DNA of 24,087 nucleotides from contig JABUQX010088264.1 in assembly GCA_015478945.1 (NCBI GenBank), forward strand, positions 30,001 to 54,087, read 5' to 3'. Source of the stretch: Trachelipus rathkii. Lineage: Eukaryota > Arthropoda > Malacostraca > Isopoda > Trachelipodidae. Of the stretch, positions 1 through 9,964 are shown piece by piece (positions within the stretch are counted from its first letter, which is position 1; each line of letters starts with the position of its first letter). Both the position numbers and the translations under genes were made by a program. The notes under the pieces were generated by a model. That model worked only from the letters and a program-made list of their open reading frames with translations. It was not told where the DNA came from and searched no databases.

Positions 1-1090
1 ATATAATATATATATTTTTGCCGTAATATTTGAATTCAAATCATCATTCAGAAATGATCTTTTTTTATAAAACTTTCATAGAAATATTTTATTTCGTAAG
101 TATATTCAATTAATTCGGAAAAGATTTTCAAATATTTGAAAAGTGTCTGCACACGATTTCGAAGAGACTTTTCGAGAGATTCGTCTAATGTTTCCAAAAC
201 TATGAGTAATACACTCGACAAATTTTACTAAAATCGTTATAGTTTTTTTTTATAATTTGCGGAATCAAGAAAATGTCCTCTAACAATAAGAGCGGTATTA
301 TGTTTGGGAGTATTATTGCTGGTTAAGTTCGGATAAAAAAAATATTCTAAGACAGAAAAATTAGTATTTCGCTGCAAAATCAAGTAAAGATCAATTAATA
401 ACACTTTCGTTTTTCATTTATTAGTAATTACCAAGTAAACTTGGATGTTTTTATGAAGTTAAACATAATTACTTTGTAACTATAAGGGATTAAATTAAAA
501 TTCAACAGCCTCACAAATATCTTTATTCATGTATTTATTTATATTTTATAAATTTTCACTTTAATTACATTTAAATTTTATTTAAGTTTAATAATAAAAG
601 TTATGAAAGTAAGAGTGCAAACCAATTAGAAGTTCATTCCTGTCTACTTATATTTAATTTCAAAAGTTATACTTATGAGTTTTTTTATGGCTCTTCCGTT
701 TTTTATTCAGAACGATAAAGCACAAATATTCAATCCAAAGTCATTCCAATATCTGCTGAAGAGAAATTACTTACAACCTTTATCCGTCTCTCAGCATCCT
801 AGGCTACGATTACAGTGGATGAGTATCGAACCATTTTCATTTCATTTTATATAAAACTTATTTCTTCGGCGGAAGCTTCAAATTTTTAAAAGCAAAAATC
901 AAGAAAATATATATTCAAAGGCTTTTTCCCTTAATGGATTTTTCTTTCCAAATCTACAAGTATTGATAAATTTGATACTTTCTTCAGATTCCATAGAGAA
1001 TTTAATAAAACATTAAACCAATTGAAAAAAAAAACAAACGATTAGAATGCAGAGTTATCATTCTCAACAGTTTGCCTTTATATTCTTTTG
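1..1090. other. AT-rich unique sequence, no gene recognised
   Basis: No reading frame of useful length and no recognisable repeat. The segment lies downstream of the minus-strand zinc-finger array, so part of it could be 3' untranslated sequence of that gene, but no clear polyadenylation structure was identified. A GGTTCGAT box on the minus strand near 812-830 was considered as a tRNA B-box and rejected because no A-box precedes it. Confidence 0.5.
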
Positions 1091-1099
1091 TTTCCTATA

Positions 1100-2330
1100 T
1101 ATCAATTTTCTCTTATTAATTCTCCAACCTTCAGGAACTTTGGCAGGTTTTTTCCTGATATTCTAGATGTTCTGAATGGTTTTTCTTTTAGGCCATAATT
1201 TTTTCGACCTCTCCTATTCTTATTTTTCCATTATCATTTGATGTCCTTTGTTCTAATTATTAGTACAACACCTGCTTTCCGCTTTTTCTTCTTCACCATG
1301 TTTCTTGCTTGCTACATATTTCCATTGGCTTATTACAGCAAGTGATCTTTTTTAAGTTTTCTTTTGTCATACACTTCATCAGCCACCTCCAGAACATTTA
1401 AATAGATTTTTGTCATTTGAATGCGTAAGCATGTTGTCTGTTTAAATGTCCTTTATAATTACACTTATAGCCCACACTCAAGAGCAATTATAAATAATTT
1501 TATATTTTGAATGCTTACCCAAGTGCGTTTTTAGGTGTCCTTTACGATTACACTTATAGCCCGTGTCAGAAAAAACATTTAAATAATTTTATATTTTGAT
1601 GGGTAAGCATGTGAAATCTTAAGCTTCCTTTATGATTACAATTATAAGCCACATTCAGAACATTTAAATAATTTTTATATTTTGATGCGTAAGGATGTGT
1701 GATTATTATTAAGTTCCTTTTCCGATTACACTCATAGTCACACTAGATACAATTTAAATAATTTTATATTTTGATGAGTAAGCATGTGTCTTTTAAAGGT
1801 TGTTTTATGATTACACTCATAGCCACACTCAAGACATTTAAAAAATAATTCTATATTTTTGGATTGCGTAGCCATGTGTCTTTTTAAGTTGTTTTTATGA
1901 TTCACTCATAGGTCACAGCTCAGAAACATTTTAAAATAATTTGTAATTTTGATGAGTAAGCATGTGTTGTTTTAAGTATCCTTTCTGATTACACTTATAG
2001 TCACACTTTAAAAACATTTAAATAATTTTTTATTTTACATTGGTTTAAGCATGTGTGTTTTTAAGTTTTCCTTTCCAATTAACACTCATCAGCTACACGT
2101 CAGAACATTTAATATAATTTCAATATTTTGATGAGGTTTAGGCAGTATGAGAACTTAAGAACTGACTTACGATTACTTTTCAAAATTACAATAGGTCACA
2201 TTTAAACTGTTCTTTATTATGCAAATTCAGATGAAGCTTTTTATACTCTTCATTTAATTTCAACAAAATTTGAAATTAGCAATATTTTGCTAACGAGGAG
2301 ATTGTCACATTTCTTTTTGTTTAATCCTTT
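1100..2330 (-). pseudogene. Broken C2H2 zinc-finger array protein
   Basis: Read on the minus strand, about nine tandem units each resemble a classical C2H2 finger of the form C-x2-C-x12-H-x3-H with the linker HMLTHQNIKLFKC in place of the usual HTGEKPYKC. The best-preserved finger, near 1795-1850, reads CSECGYECNHKTTFKRH after one indel is allowed for. Other units keep CNRKG, LKTH and FKC. The repeated GTAAGCATGTG-type block (complement of the HMLT part) starts near 1425, 1514, 1602, 1689, 1778, 1868, 1956, 2045 and 2136. Upstream on the minus strand (2150-2290) lies a diverged finger containing LHNKEQFKCD. Downstream (1100-1290) comes a Lys/Arg-rich tail with KKKKRKAGV and EKPFRTSRISG. C2H2 arrays of this type usually bind DNA in the nucleus. 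Every unit carries a frameshift, so no long ORF survives. It is either a decayed gene or a real gene with uncorrected sequence errors. Outer limits are approximate. Confidence 0.8.
1360..2160 (-). repeat. Tandem ~88-bp zinc-finger units
   Basis: Nine copies with start-to-start spacings of 89, 88, 87, 89, 90, 88, 89 and 91 bases. A canonical 28-residue finger needs 84, so each copy carries a net gain of 3 to 7 bases, mostly visible as extra A or T in homopolymers. The copies are otherwise close, which suggests recent duplication or conservation of the array. Confidence 0.85.
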
Positions 2331-2660
2331 TTTCACACATTATTGACTTTTGAGGTAACCTTTTGAAAGTCCTTTTTCACTTTGGGAAACCTTTTTCTCC
2401 ATTGACAACAGTCCGACGATAATTTGGAATCTGTTTCGAAATAAAAAATTAAAATAAAATTAAATGAATGTGAAGGAAGATTCGATTCTTTTCAAAAGAT
2501 TAGTCTCCTTTAAAGCTAGCTGAGATATTATAATTTTTTTTTCTTCTTAATGTTATTTCGAGAATTGTAATTTTTGTTTAAATAACCAAAATACCGTAAT
2601 TACTTGATGTGAGGAAAATCAAACAAATTTCATAGAAAAAAAACAAAAAAAAAACAAAAT
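2330..2660. other. AT-rich spacer with A-rich tracts
   Basis: No coding frame. It ends in a run of A and AAAC tracts (about 2634-2660) leading into the AT microsatellite. If the zinc-finger gene is real, its upstream exons or promoter would lie here or beyond, but nothing specific is visible. Confidence 0.4.
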
Positions 2661-2669
2661 CAAATATCT

Positions 2670-2940
2670 AATTATAATATAGTAATATAATAATATATTA
2701 TATATATGTTATATATATATATAGTAAAATATATTATACTTATTTTTATAATATATAATAATATAATATAATTTATATGTTATATATATAATAATATATA
2801 TTATTTATATTTTGTATATATAGTATTAATATTATATATTATATAATATTATATAATAATATAATCTTATAATATAATATATATAATATAGTAATTATAT
2901 ATATATATTATAATAATATTATATATATATATATATAATT
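2670..2940. repeat. (AT)n microsatellite, interrupted
   Basis: Nearly pure A/T with TATATA and AATAT units and only a few G or C interruptions. It is the first of about seventeen similar blocks in the window. Confidence 0.95.
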
Positions 2941-3383
2941 AATAACTTTGCGGACCGTTTTGTCAATGCCAGAAAGTATATAATAGATATAAAACCAATT
3001 ATCCAATATAATATTATAATCTTTATTTTAAATAAAAAAAAAAGACTTAGTGATATTAAAAGCAATGATTTATATTTTGAAGAAACTTTAATCTCGACGA
3101 ATCGTAAATAATTATAATAGATTCAGCTGATAGATTTGGTGTATAATTTGTATTATTTATATGTTTCTTTTGTTTTATTTTGGATATTAATTTACAATTA
3201 ATATAGTTACGATTAATCTTAAAACATTTAACCTTCGTCCCTAACTTGCAATAGCCCCTTCAAGAGCCAAATACGCAAACTGAGGACATAATTTTAATCG
3301 GTAGCAGTATGTCTGTGCTTTAGTAGTAATGTTTCAACAATGATAACATGATCATATTATGAGCATCGCTGAATTCATCAATA
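2940..3383. other. AT-rich unique sequence, no gene recognised
   Basis: Non-repetitive, with a slightly GC-richer stretch at 3225-3330. No frame, repeat or RNA structure could be supported. Confidence 0.4.
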
Positions 3384-3608
3384 ATGAAATTTTTTAATTT
3401 TTACATAGTTATACAAATAATTGGTCTAGAAAACATCTTTTTATATAATATAGAGCCCCGAAAGCAGAAACAAGCTTGTATTATCTCAATTATGGGCCTT
3501 ATGTCAAACAATAAAGATACAGCAGAATCTATGAATCAAAACCAATTGGGTATAACTTACTTCGCCAAAACCTGATAATCGTGAAAATATGGATGTTTAT
3601 ACTAGTAC
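3384..3608 (+). other. Exon-like segment, unassigned
   Basis: A T-rich tract ending in TTTTTACATAG (to 3408) resembles a 3' splice site, and ACG|GTAAGTAT at 3607-3615 is a near-consensus 5' splice site. Between them is a mostly open frame with the segment EPRKQKQACIISIMGLMSNN, running to a stop after FAKT near 3575. A second frame in the last 60 bases reads SPKPDNRENMDVYTST up to the putative donor, so a one-base shift would be needed for an open exon. No family is recognised. This may be a decayed internal exon or chance in AT-rich DNA. Confidence 0.25.
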
Positions 3609-3615
3609 GGTAAGT

Positions 3616-4060
3616 ATATGGTATTAAATATCATTGATTATTTAATTTTATTTTTTTTTAATAAAATAGTTGATTAATTAGCTTACACTCTAAATTGCTT
3701 AAAAAATAACTTTAGGCCTTTGTATATGTAGAATTTGAAGAATAGACCATGCAGATCATATAATTTTATTTTTGGTAACCATACTTTTACTTTAAAGTTC
3801 TACTTTCACCCGCTATTAAAAAAAAAAGGAATTCTATTACAGTATGTTTTTGAATATACTTAGTTTATTTCAAACAAATGCCACCGAAACTATTTTTTCA
3901 AAATTTTCAGCCTTATGACATTAACTTGATAATACTGTTCGACCATATTATCTACATATAACTGTATAACATTAAATGGTTAATAATCTTCAATTTCATG
4001 AGGGATTTTATAATGTTGGAACTTACTATAAAAGCCCTTAATTGACAGCTGATTCAAATA
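3616..4060. other. AT-rich unique sequence, no gene recognised
   Basis: No open frame or repeat of note beyond short A and T runs. If 3384-3608 is an exon, this would be intron, but no matching acceptor and coding block was found downstream. Confidence 0.4.
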
Positions 4061-4067
4061 ACTGTAC

Positions 4068-4376
4068 CTATCTAGACTTAAGATAGACTTCCGTAAAAGC
4101 TAGCTGAGTAAACCTCTTAATCATAATTTTTATCATTGCATCACTTATCATTACATTCATGTCAAGAGTATAACTAATATTTATATACATTTTTTTATTA
4201 TAATTATGATTTATTATACTACAAATAACACGGCCCATAGCCTTTATTATGTTAACCATTTTTTCTTTGTTATATATATTAATATTTGTCAATTCATTGT
4301 AATGATAATATTTTAATATAAGTGAGCAAATAAGTTGATCTTCGAACCTTACGAATTTTTGGTCTGTCAGCATCAT
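4068..4376 (-). CDS. Unassigned 102-residue ORF
   Basis: An uninterrupted minus-strand frame starting MMLTDQKFVRFEDQLICSL and ending FTEVYLKSR. For DNA this AT-rich, a frame of 103 codons without a stop is uncommon, because stop codons make up roughly a tenth of random codons. The composition is Ile, Asn, Lys, Met and Tyr rich but not low-complexity. There is no signal peptide, clear membrane segment or recognised motif. No neighbouring gene gives context, and the flanks are plain AT-rich DNA. It could be a small gene, an exon, a remnant of an inserted element, or chance. Confidence 0.3.
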   Translation of the reverse strand: MMLTDQKFVRFEDQLICSLILKYYHYNELTNINIYNKEKMVNIIKAMGRVICSIINHNYNKKMYINISYTLDMNVMISDAMIKIMIKRFTQLAFTEVYLKSR

Positions 4377-4960
4377 AATTTTATTTTATAAGTACGAGTT
4401 TCTATATATAATTTTAATTATTGTTAGTAGTAGTAGTAGTATTTTTTCTTATATATATATATATTTTTTTGAAGAATCAAAGCGTCGTTGTAAATAAAGA
4501 CCCAAGGAGGACCTCGAGTTTTAACAATTTTTATAGCACTACCCACAAAATTTTAGGAGATGGTTTCAGGAATCGAACAGAATTACTTTAATAAATAAAT
4601 AAAAAAACAAAAAAAATTTTTTAAAGGAAAGCTATTTTCAAAATATATTTTCGAAAAAAAAAAAAAAAAAAAAAAAAAAAACTATTCCACAAAAGATAAA
4701 GGGATTTTTTTTCTTGCAATTATTTCTCTTCTTCACCTACTTCAAACAAAGGACAGCATCATCTGCCTTTCCAAACGTTCGCATAAGCCGCCCTAGGCAA
4801 CACAACTCGTTTTTCTATTCCTACCTCACTAAATTTGTCAACTTATCATCACAGTATAAATTATGTTATCATTTACTAATATTTTTCTATAAATAATAGT
4901 ATAAGAATAATTTAATATAGTTATATTTATACCATGTATATACTATTAATCACAAGAAAA
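4377..4960. other. AT-rich spacer with TAG repeat and poly(A)
   Basis: Contains a short (TAG)n run at about 4425-4441, a TA run at about 4450-4465 and AATAAATAAATAAA near 4590, followed by a 28-base A run (4654-4681). A/T signals followed by poly(A) resemble the 3' end of a plus-strand retroposed sequence, but no recognisable source lies upstream. A short plus-strand ORF at 4714-4896 looks like chance. Confidence 0.45.
4654..4681 (+). repeat. A28 homopolymer
   Basis: Twenty-eight consecutive A residues. They may be a retroposon tail or a simple mononucleotide repeat. Confidence 0.9.
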
Positions 4961-4963
4961 TAA

Positions 4964-7396
4964 GTGATGCAAGCTTTATATTCTCCAAATTTGGGCATCT
5001 CTGCCCCACAAAAAGAGCACAGTAGAAATAAATATTTAAAAGAAAACGTCGCTAAATCACAAATGCGACAAATTGTCAAAGCAGACAGGAACCCATGGTT
5101 CAATAACAAAACGCAAATTGGGTATCTCACTCCCAAATTCTTTGCCCCCAAGCCATTTTATAGTTTCAAAACCAACTATCACCAGAAGCATTCACAGCAT
5201 TCAACACAAGATTGCAAATTTAAAAGTTTTCCTCGCTACGGAAAAACTCAACACAATTCTGGTCAACTAAGAGGCCACAATGATACTAAGAGGAATCATA
5301 ACCGGAAAGCCGAAACATCCTTCACTCATTTCTCTCATCAAGAAAAATCACAAAATAATTGGAGAACATCAAATGGGATCAGAACTCAACCACAAAAAGA
5401 TATTAAAGATGTAGATAACACCTGGACTCCTGAAAATTTTCGGATGGGAGAGATCAGGCACAGTCCAAACCTGATTCTCTCCAGCACAATCTTTACTTGC
5501 AAAATAGTAAAAATATTCCAGTGGAAAGCAATCTTGTAAGAGATTGTCTCGATGAGACATCTCCTCCTGAGTGGGAAATTCATAAAATATTTTGTAATAA
5601 CTCATCATTAGAGTTTCTTAAGAATAATAGGGGTCATATTTTATTTAGCAAAAAGGGTAATTTATATAAAAGCATCAAAACTGAACTTCCGCTCAAATTT
5701 ATTTCAGTGGGGATTGAAAACAAATCATTTAAATGTTAACACATGCTCCACCTCTTACTGTAATTTGGGCACAGCTATGAATGGAATTCACGACATTAAG
5801 GAAAATTCTCATTTGCCGATCAAGGAACTAAAATCCATTGCCCTAGAGTTTTCACACCCACCAAGGGTTAACCATATTACCCATTTTCATCGGAGGATGT
5901 AGAATATGAATCTTTCTCCAAACTCTAACCCGTTCTCTTTCAGGTTTAAGGACACTCCTGATGATGAGGTGTTGCCATCAGAGAGTGCTATCGGGTATAT
6001 TTCTAAAAATTCTTTGGGAGAAAATAAACTTGATTCACAGGTTATGAATCAAATTGTACATAACACTAATCACTTTTCTTTCAGCAAAGTTATTCTCTTT
6101 AATAATGTTATTAGGAATAAAAATGTAGTTTATCCAAACCCCATTAATGTAAATTTTTCTGTACCCAAAGACCATATTAAAATTGATATGGAAGAGAATG
6201 ATAGGTATATTTTTTTTAAATGAGCACTTTAATACTGCATGCACCGAAAATAACACTAATTTTTACAGGAATTTTACAAATAATATTAAGCAAGAAGCAT
6301 CCACTGAGAGTGCATTCACTCTTAATGAGAGAAATAGAAAAGTAGTTATGACGCATAGTTTCAATGAGGTACCACTGAGAGAGCAAAAATCCACTCCACT
6401 GGAGCTTGCACAAACTCCAAAGCAGGACCATATTGCACATTTTCATAAGAGAATATGGAATATGGACCTGTCTCAAACAACTAACATCTTTTTCAGCAAT
6501 AATATCACCTCTGAGAATATTATATATAAATCAGAAAGCCCTATTGGGTATAATAATAACAGATTTTTAGGGCCAAATGATGATATTTCTAATAACAATT
6601 CTAATAATAATATACCTATTTTATTAAAATGGCGAGACATGGAAAATGCCGAGGTAAGAAGCAGGGACGTAGCAAGTGCTTATTAAAACAGAGTTAACAG
6701 GTTTAAGTTGAAAGCTAGCAACGCGATTGCAGACGAGAATCAGAAGAGTAGTAGTAATGACACAAATCATTTTGGTAATTATATGGCACAGAATAATGCA
6801 GAGGTAAAAAGCGGAAAGGACGGAAATGTCGATGTAGCAGAGAGAACAGAGAAGCAAAGTATAGGTAAAGGTAACGCACAGATTGATATGGTGAATAGGT
6901 TGGTAAAAGAGAAGGGCACCATTAATATATACACTAGAAGCAGGAAAGTAAAGAACGCATACACAAATAGTAATGAATATAGCGAGATTCATAACAATAT
7001 TTTATCACAACCAAATACATTAGGGCATATTTTTCCAATTCTATGCATGTTCTTTCTATTCCTCCTGCATGTTTTAAAAATGATCCTATAAACAAAGTTC
7101 AAGAGTTGTTATTTGAGTTTCATGATATCACAAACTCCTTTTCATATTTAATAAATACTTTCAATCTCTCTCCCTCATTAACGTTTCTCCCAGGACTTTG
7201 TTCTCAACCTTTGCATGCCTCAAATCTTATAAATAAAAATTTGTCACAGGGGGCACTCCCTAAATCTCCCAATATTTTCTCAGAACCTTTAATCTCTTTT
7301 AATGAAGCAACGTTACCTAATTCACAACCATCTTCTAATAACTTTGATTCAGAGCAATATGATCAGTTATCCGGAGAGAAAAAAATACAAATTTAA
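4964..7396 (+). pseudogene. Long Asn/Ser-rich coding remnant with internal duplication
   Basis: One continuous coding-like track of roughly 800 codons, split by small lesions. The first segment (about 4967-5455) is rich in Lys, His, Gln and Asn, starting MQALYSPNLGISAPQKEHSR. It passes to a second frame (about 5458-5735, with CLDETSPPEWEIHK) and back to the first (5714-6210). A shift at the T8 run (6208-6215) leads to a third frame (to about 7040), and a last shift leads to a segment ending DQLSGEKKIQI at 7396. There are two in-frame stops: TAG at 5900-5902 and TAA at 6684-6686. Two related blocks are visible: NHITHFHRRM at about 5870 and DHIAHFHKRIW at about 6430. In the second, TGG (6456-6458) stands where the first has TAG, so the first stop looks like a single W-to-stop change. 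The middle part has short Asn runs. No catalytic motif, zinc knuckle or family was recognised. GC is higher than in the flanks. It could be a repetitive structural or regulatory protein, a mobile-element ORF, or an inserted foreign gene. I would not choose among these. Confidence 0.6.
5750..6600 (+). repeat. Internal duplication in the 4964-7396 coding remnant
   Basis: Two protein-level copies about 556 bases apart. Copy 1 (about 5790-6010) has LPIKELKSIALEF, HITHFHRRM, NMNLSPNSN and SESAIGY. Copy 2 (about 6360-6560) has VPLREQKSTPLEL, HIAHFHKRI, NMDLSQTTN and SESPIGY. The order and spacing of matches are the same, so this is a tandem duplication of about 185 residues that has since diverged. 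Preservation at the protein level suggests the region was translated after the duplication. Confidence 0.6.
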
Positions 7397-7670
7397 TCAG
7401 AAAGAACACTGGTTTTGTTTTGATAATTGTTAAAATTGGTATTTCATTACTACAAATTACAATATAAGTATTTATATGGAAGTAAATTGACGATTAACAC
7501 ATGTGATTGTCCCTAAAATTCTTTGTAAACTTCTAAGGATTTTTATAATAAATCTAAATTAGCTTATTCAACAAATTTATTTATTTAATATATAGTTTTA
7601 AATTTGCTATCTTTTGATAAATTTGTTGTTTAAACGTTAATAATTAAAATTGAGGTTTATTTAATTAATT
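7397..7670. other. AT-rich spacer
   Basis: No open frame or repeat of note. It follows directly on the stop of the long coding remnant and could contain its 3' untranslated region, but no clear signal was isolated. Confidence 0.35.
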
Positions 7671-8330
7671 ACTTATCGCCAACTCCTCGACGTCTTTTTC
7701 GTGAGCTATAAAGCGTCGTGCGCGGCTGATTCCAAATGACGCTCTTTTTCTATTACTGCACGCTCAGTAGACCTGACCATATCTGCATTTCGAGTCGAAG
7801 AAATTCTAGACGAGACTTTTCAGCATATCGAGTAGCTTAACATTTCATCGAGCCTTCTAAGCGGGTCCTACATTCAATTTGAGGTCGGCGTCATGGAGCG
7901 TCTTCAGATGTTTAATTAGGGCTGATTTGATTCTTTTTTAAAAATCAACAAGCGGAGATTTGAAAACTCCTTCGTAAATGGTTTTAGGAAAATTTTGTAG
8001 TAGTCATCATTAAAGCTTTTCTGACACACTTACGGATACCCCTTAAACGTCATTGCAGCCCTTCTCCTCACTGCAGATGTTTAGCAAAAAGGCAAAGTTT
8101 TTTTCGTAAAACATATTATTTTTGATAAGTGTTTTGATGTCAAAAAAATCAGTCTCTTCTTGTTGGGATTTCCATCAGAAATAATTCAACTAAGACAGTG
8201 ACCGCACGAATTGATCAATAGTTGAACATTCTATAAGAATAGGTCTAAGGTTGAATTAAATTGATATGCCCCGTTTTAGTCATGACGGTTATCACGAATA
8301 TTAAAAACGAGTCATCCCCTTTCAACTATA
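7670..8330 (-). pseudogene. Coding-like remnant, possibly hAT transposase
   Basis: GC is higher than in the flanks, and fragments of protein-like sequence run on the minus strand in shifting frames. Around 8050-8200 they read QEETDFFDIKTLIKNNMFYE, then LLNICSEE, then AAMTFKG. The order resembles the hAT (ZBED-type) transposase core, where an acidic DIF..LV..FF stretch is followed by a CTDGAAAMTG motif. Here the D and G of that motif are disrupted. Further down (7700-7940) come ALIKHLKTLHDADLKLN and RAVIEKERHLESAA, which I cannot place in that family. Several stops and shifts rule out a working protein. The hAT reading is weak; an unrelated gene fragment is equally possible. Confidence 0.3.
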
Positions 8331-8785
8331 CTTTTTATTCGTCTTAATTAGATGTCCAGTTTATTGATAGGTGGAAGAATCTGCATCTTTTATTATTCTT
8401 TTTTCTCCTCTTTTTTCTGAAGCTAAAATATGAAAAAAATAAAAAATTAGCCACAAAAACTTTTTTCTCGTCTTTTTTCTTTTTTTTCCAAAACCCGTGG
8501 AAAAATTTTCCAAAACTGAAATTTTGTTTATATTTTGTATACTGCAAATATTAAAATCGCACTCAAAAAAAGTAAGCAAAAACGCTGGGAAAATTGAAAA
8601 AGTAAAAGATTGGGAAAAATTTAATATAGAGTGAATAAAAGTAAAAAAACGTGAAATTGAAGAGTAAAATTCATCGTAAAAATATCATTGTAAATTCGCA
8701 TTAAAATTGTAATGACAATACTTATAATATAACTTTTTAAGAAATATACATATCACCATAATTTATCAGAAAATAAACATTAAAA
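8331..8785. other. T-rich then A-rich spacer
   Basis: The left half is T/C-rich on the plus strand (about 8380-8530) with long T runs, and the right half is A-rich. Minus-strand ORFs here are Lys/Phe low-complexity products of these runs and are not called as genes. Confidence 0.5.
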
Positions 8786-8794
8786 TACAAAACG

Positions 8795-8905
8795 TGTCAG
8801 CGGCTTCAATCACGCGCTTCAATTCACGCGGCTTCAATTCACGCGCCTTCAATGTCACACGACTCAAATGTACGCGTTTTATGTCACGCGCTCTAATGTA
8901 CGCGG
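8795..8905 (+). repeat. CACGCG minisatellite (~14-17 bp unit)
   Basis: About seven tandem copies of a unit like CTTCAATTCACGCGGC, with later copies diverging to CTCAAATGTACGCG and TATGTCACGCG. The block is CpG-rich in otherwise very AT-rich DNA. Length variation of 13-17 bases rules out a coding repeat. Confidence 0.8.
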
Positions 8906-9380
8906 TCCAGAAATACATCCGAACTGTGAAAAGTGGATGTAAATTACGATTGTGTTCGTCAAATAGAATTAATATTGCAAGTATAAAATTAAAATTTTAA
9001 TATTAACACCATCAGTGATGGTTCCATATAAGTAATATACATTACATCCGAATTGTAGTGAAAAATAGAATTGATAGTAAAAATAGGAGTTTTTTTTGAA
9101 TTGTGTGAGCATATTTTGCCTTCAAAAGTTTCCGTGCAGATAAACTGTAATTAATATCGTGTTTTTGAAATCTTAGTATTTCTGTGGTGGAGCAAATATA
9201 GAATCCAAGCAGAGCTTCACCCTCTTCTAAGTAGTAAATAAATAGTGTCAAAGTACTTTGGCTCTTGGGATTTTCATGCATATTCGCCTCTGTACTAGAG
9301 TAAACAATAAGACACAAAGTGATTACATTGGAGATGTCATTTGATGAGACACTTGTGCTTTCAAGAGACTATTCCTACAA
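8906..9380. other. AT-rich unique sequence with two short repeats
   Basis: ACATCCGAAYTGT occurs near 8915 and again near 9045. A near-perfect palindrome, ACCATCA-G-TGATGGT, sits at 9008-9022. A 91-residue minus-strand ORF (9042-9317) has no recognisable feature and is not called. Confidence 0.4.
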
Positions 9381-9383
9381 GTT

Positions 9384-9560
9384 AATAATTATTGTGTAAT
9401 TAATTACATAATACTATAATAATAATTATTTTATTATGTAATTATGATTATTATTGATATATTAACTATATTGTAGTTAGTATACTGCTTTCATTATTAT
9501 TATTATTAATGATTATTATTATTCATTAATATTATATTTAATATTATTATTGCTTTCGTA
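9384..9560. repeat. (ATT)n/(AAT)n low-complexity tract
   Basis: Alternating ATTATT and AATAAT runs with few interruptions. Confidence 0.85.
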
Positions 9561-9960
9561 GTACTTTATAGAGAGTCTTAAGCATACTTATGTAAACGTT
9601 ATACAACAGTATTGTTGTTATATGGTATCATTACTCGAAATTTGACAGAGTTTTTTTTATTCAAATACAAATATATAAATTTCAACTTCGAAAATATACT
9701 ACACGGTTCGATTATACGAGTTACACATTATTAGGAAATCGAAATACTACGTAAAAAAAATATCAAAACTTCGAACGACTTATTTTAAAAAAAACTCAGT
9801 AAAATTCATAAGAAATATAATAAATTCGATTATTAATAAACAACAAAACTTTTCGTCCAAAAAATCAATAAATAAAACTCGTTCTTTTATGGGCATCTTG
9901 GTTATGATAGGCAGTATAATTACAAGAGTCAATAATATTCTCATCCTTGTATATATATAA
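9561..9960. other. AT-rich spacer
   Basis: No gene or repeat recognised. A GGTTCGATTA sequence near 9704 resembles a tRNA B-box but has no tRNA-like partner. A 69-residue minus-strand ORF (9780-9989) appears to be chance. Confidence 0.4.
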
Positions 9961-9964
9961 GAAT

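Noticed and set aside
812..830. tRNA B-box-like GGTTCGATAC on the minus strand
   Set aside because: There is no A-box at the expected distance and no cloverleaf stems.
1360..2160. CRISPR-like regularly spaced repeats
   Set aside because: The ~88-base periodicity is fully explained by C2H2 finger units that are similar along their whole length, with no variable spacers.
5073..5608. Other-frame and minus-strand ORFs overlapping the long coding remnant
   Set aside because: They are shadows. The frame-2 to frame-1 path keeps longer and more protein-like sequence, and the internal duplication supports the plus strand.
8344..8579. Lys/Phe-rich minus-strand ORFs
   Set aside because: They come from T-rich and TTTC-rich tracts with no complexity beyond them.
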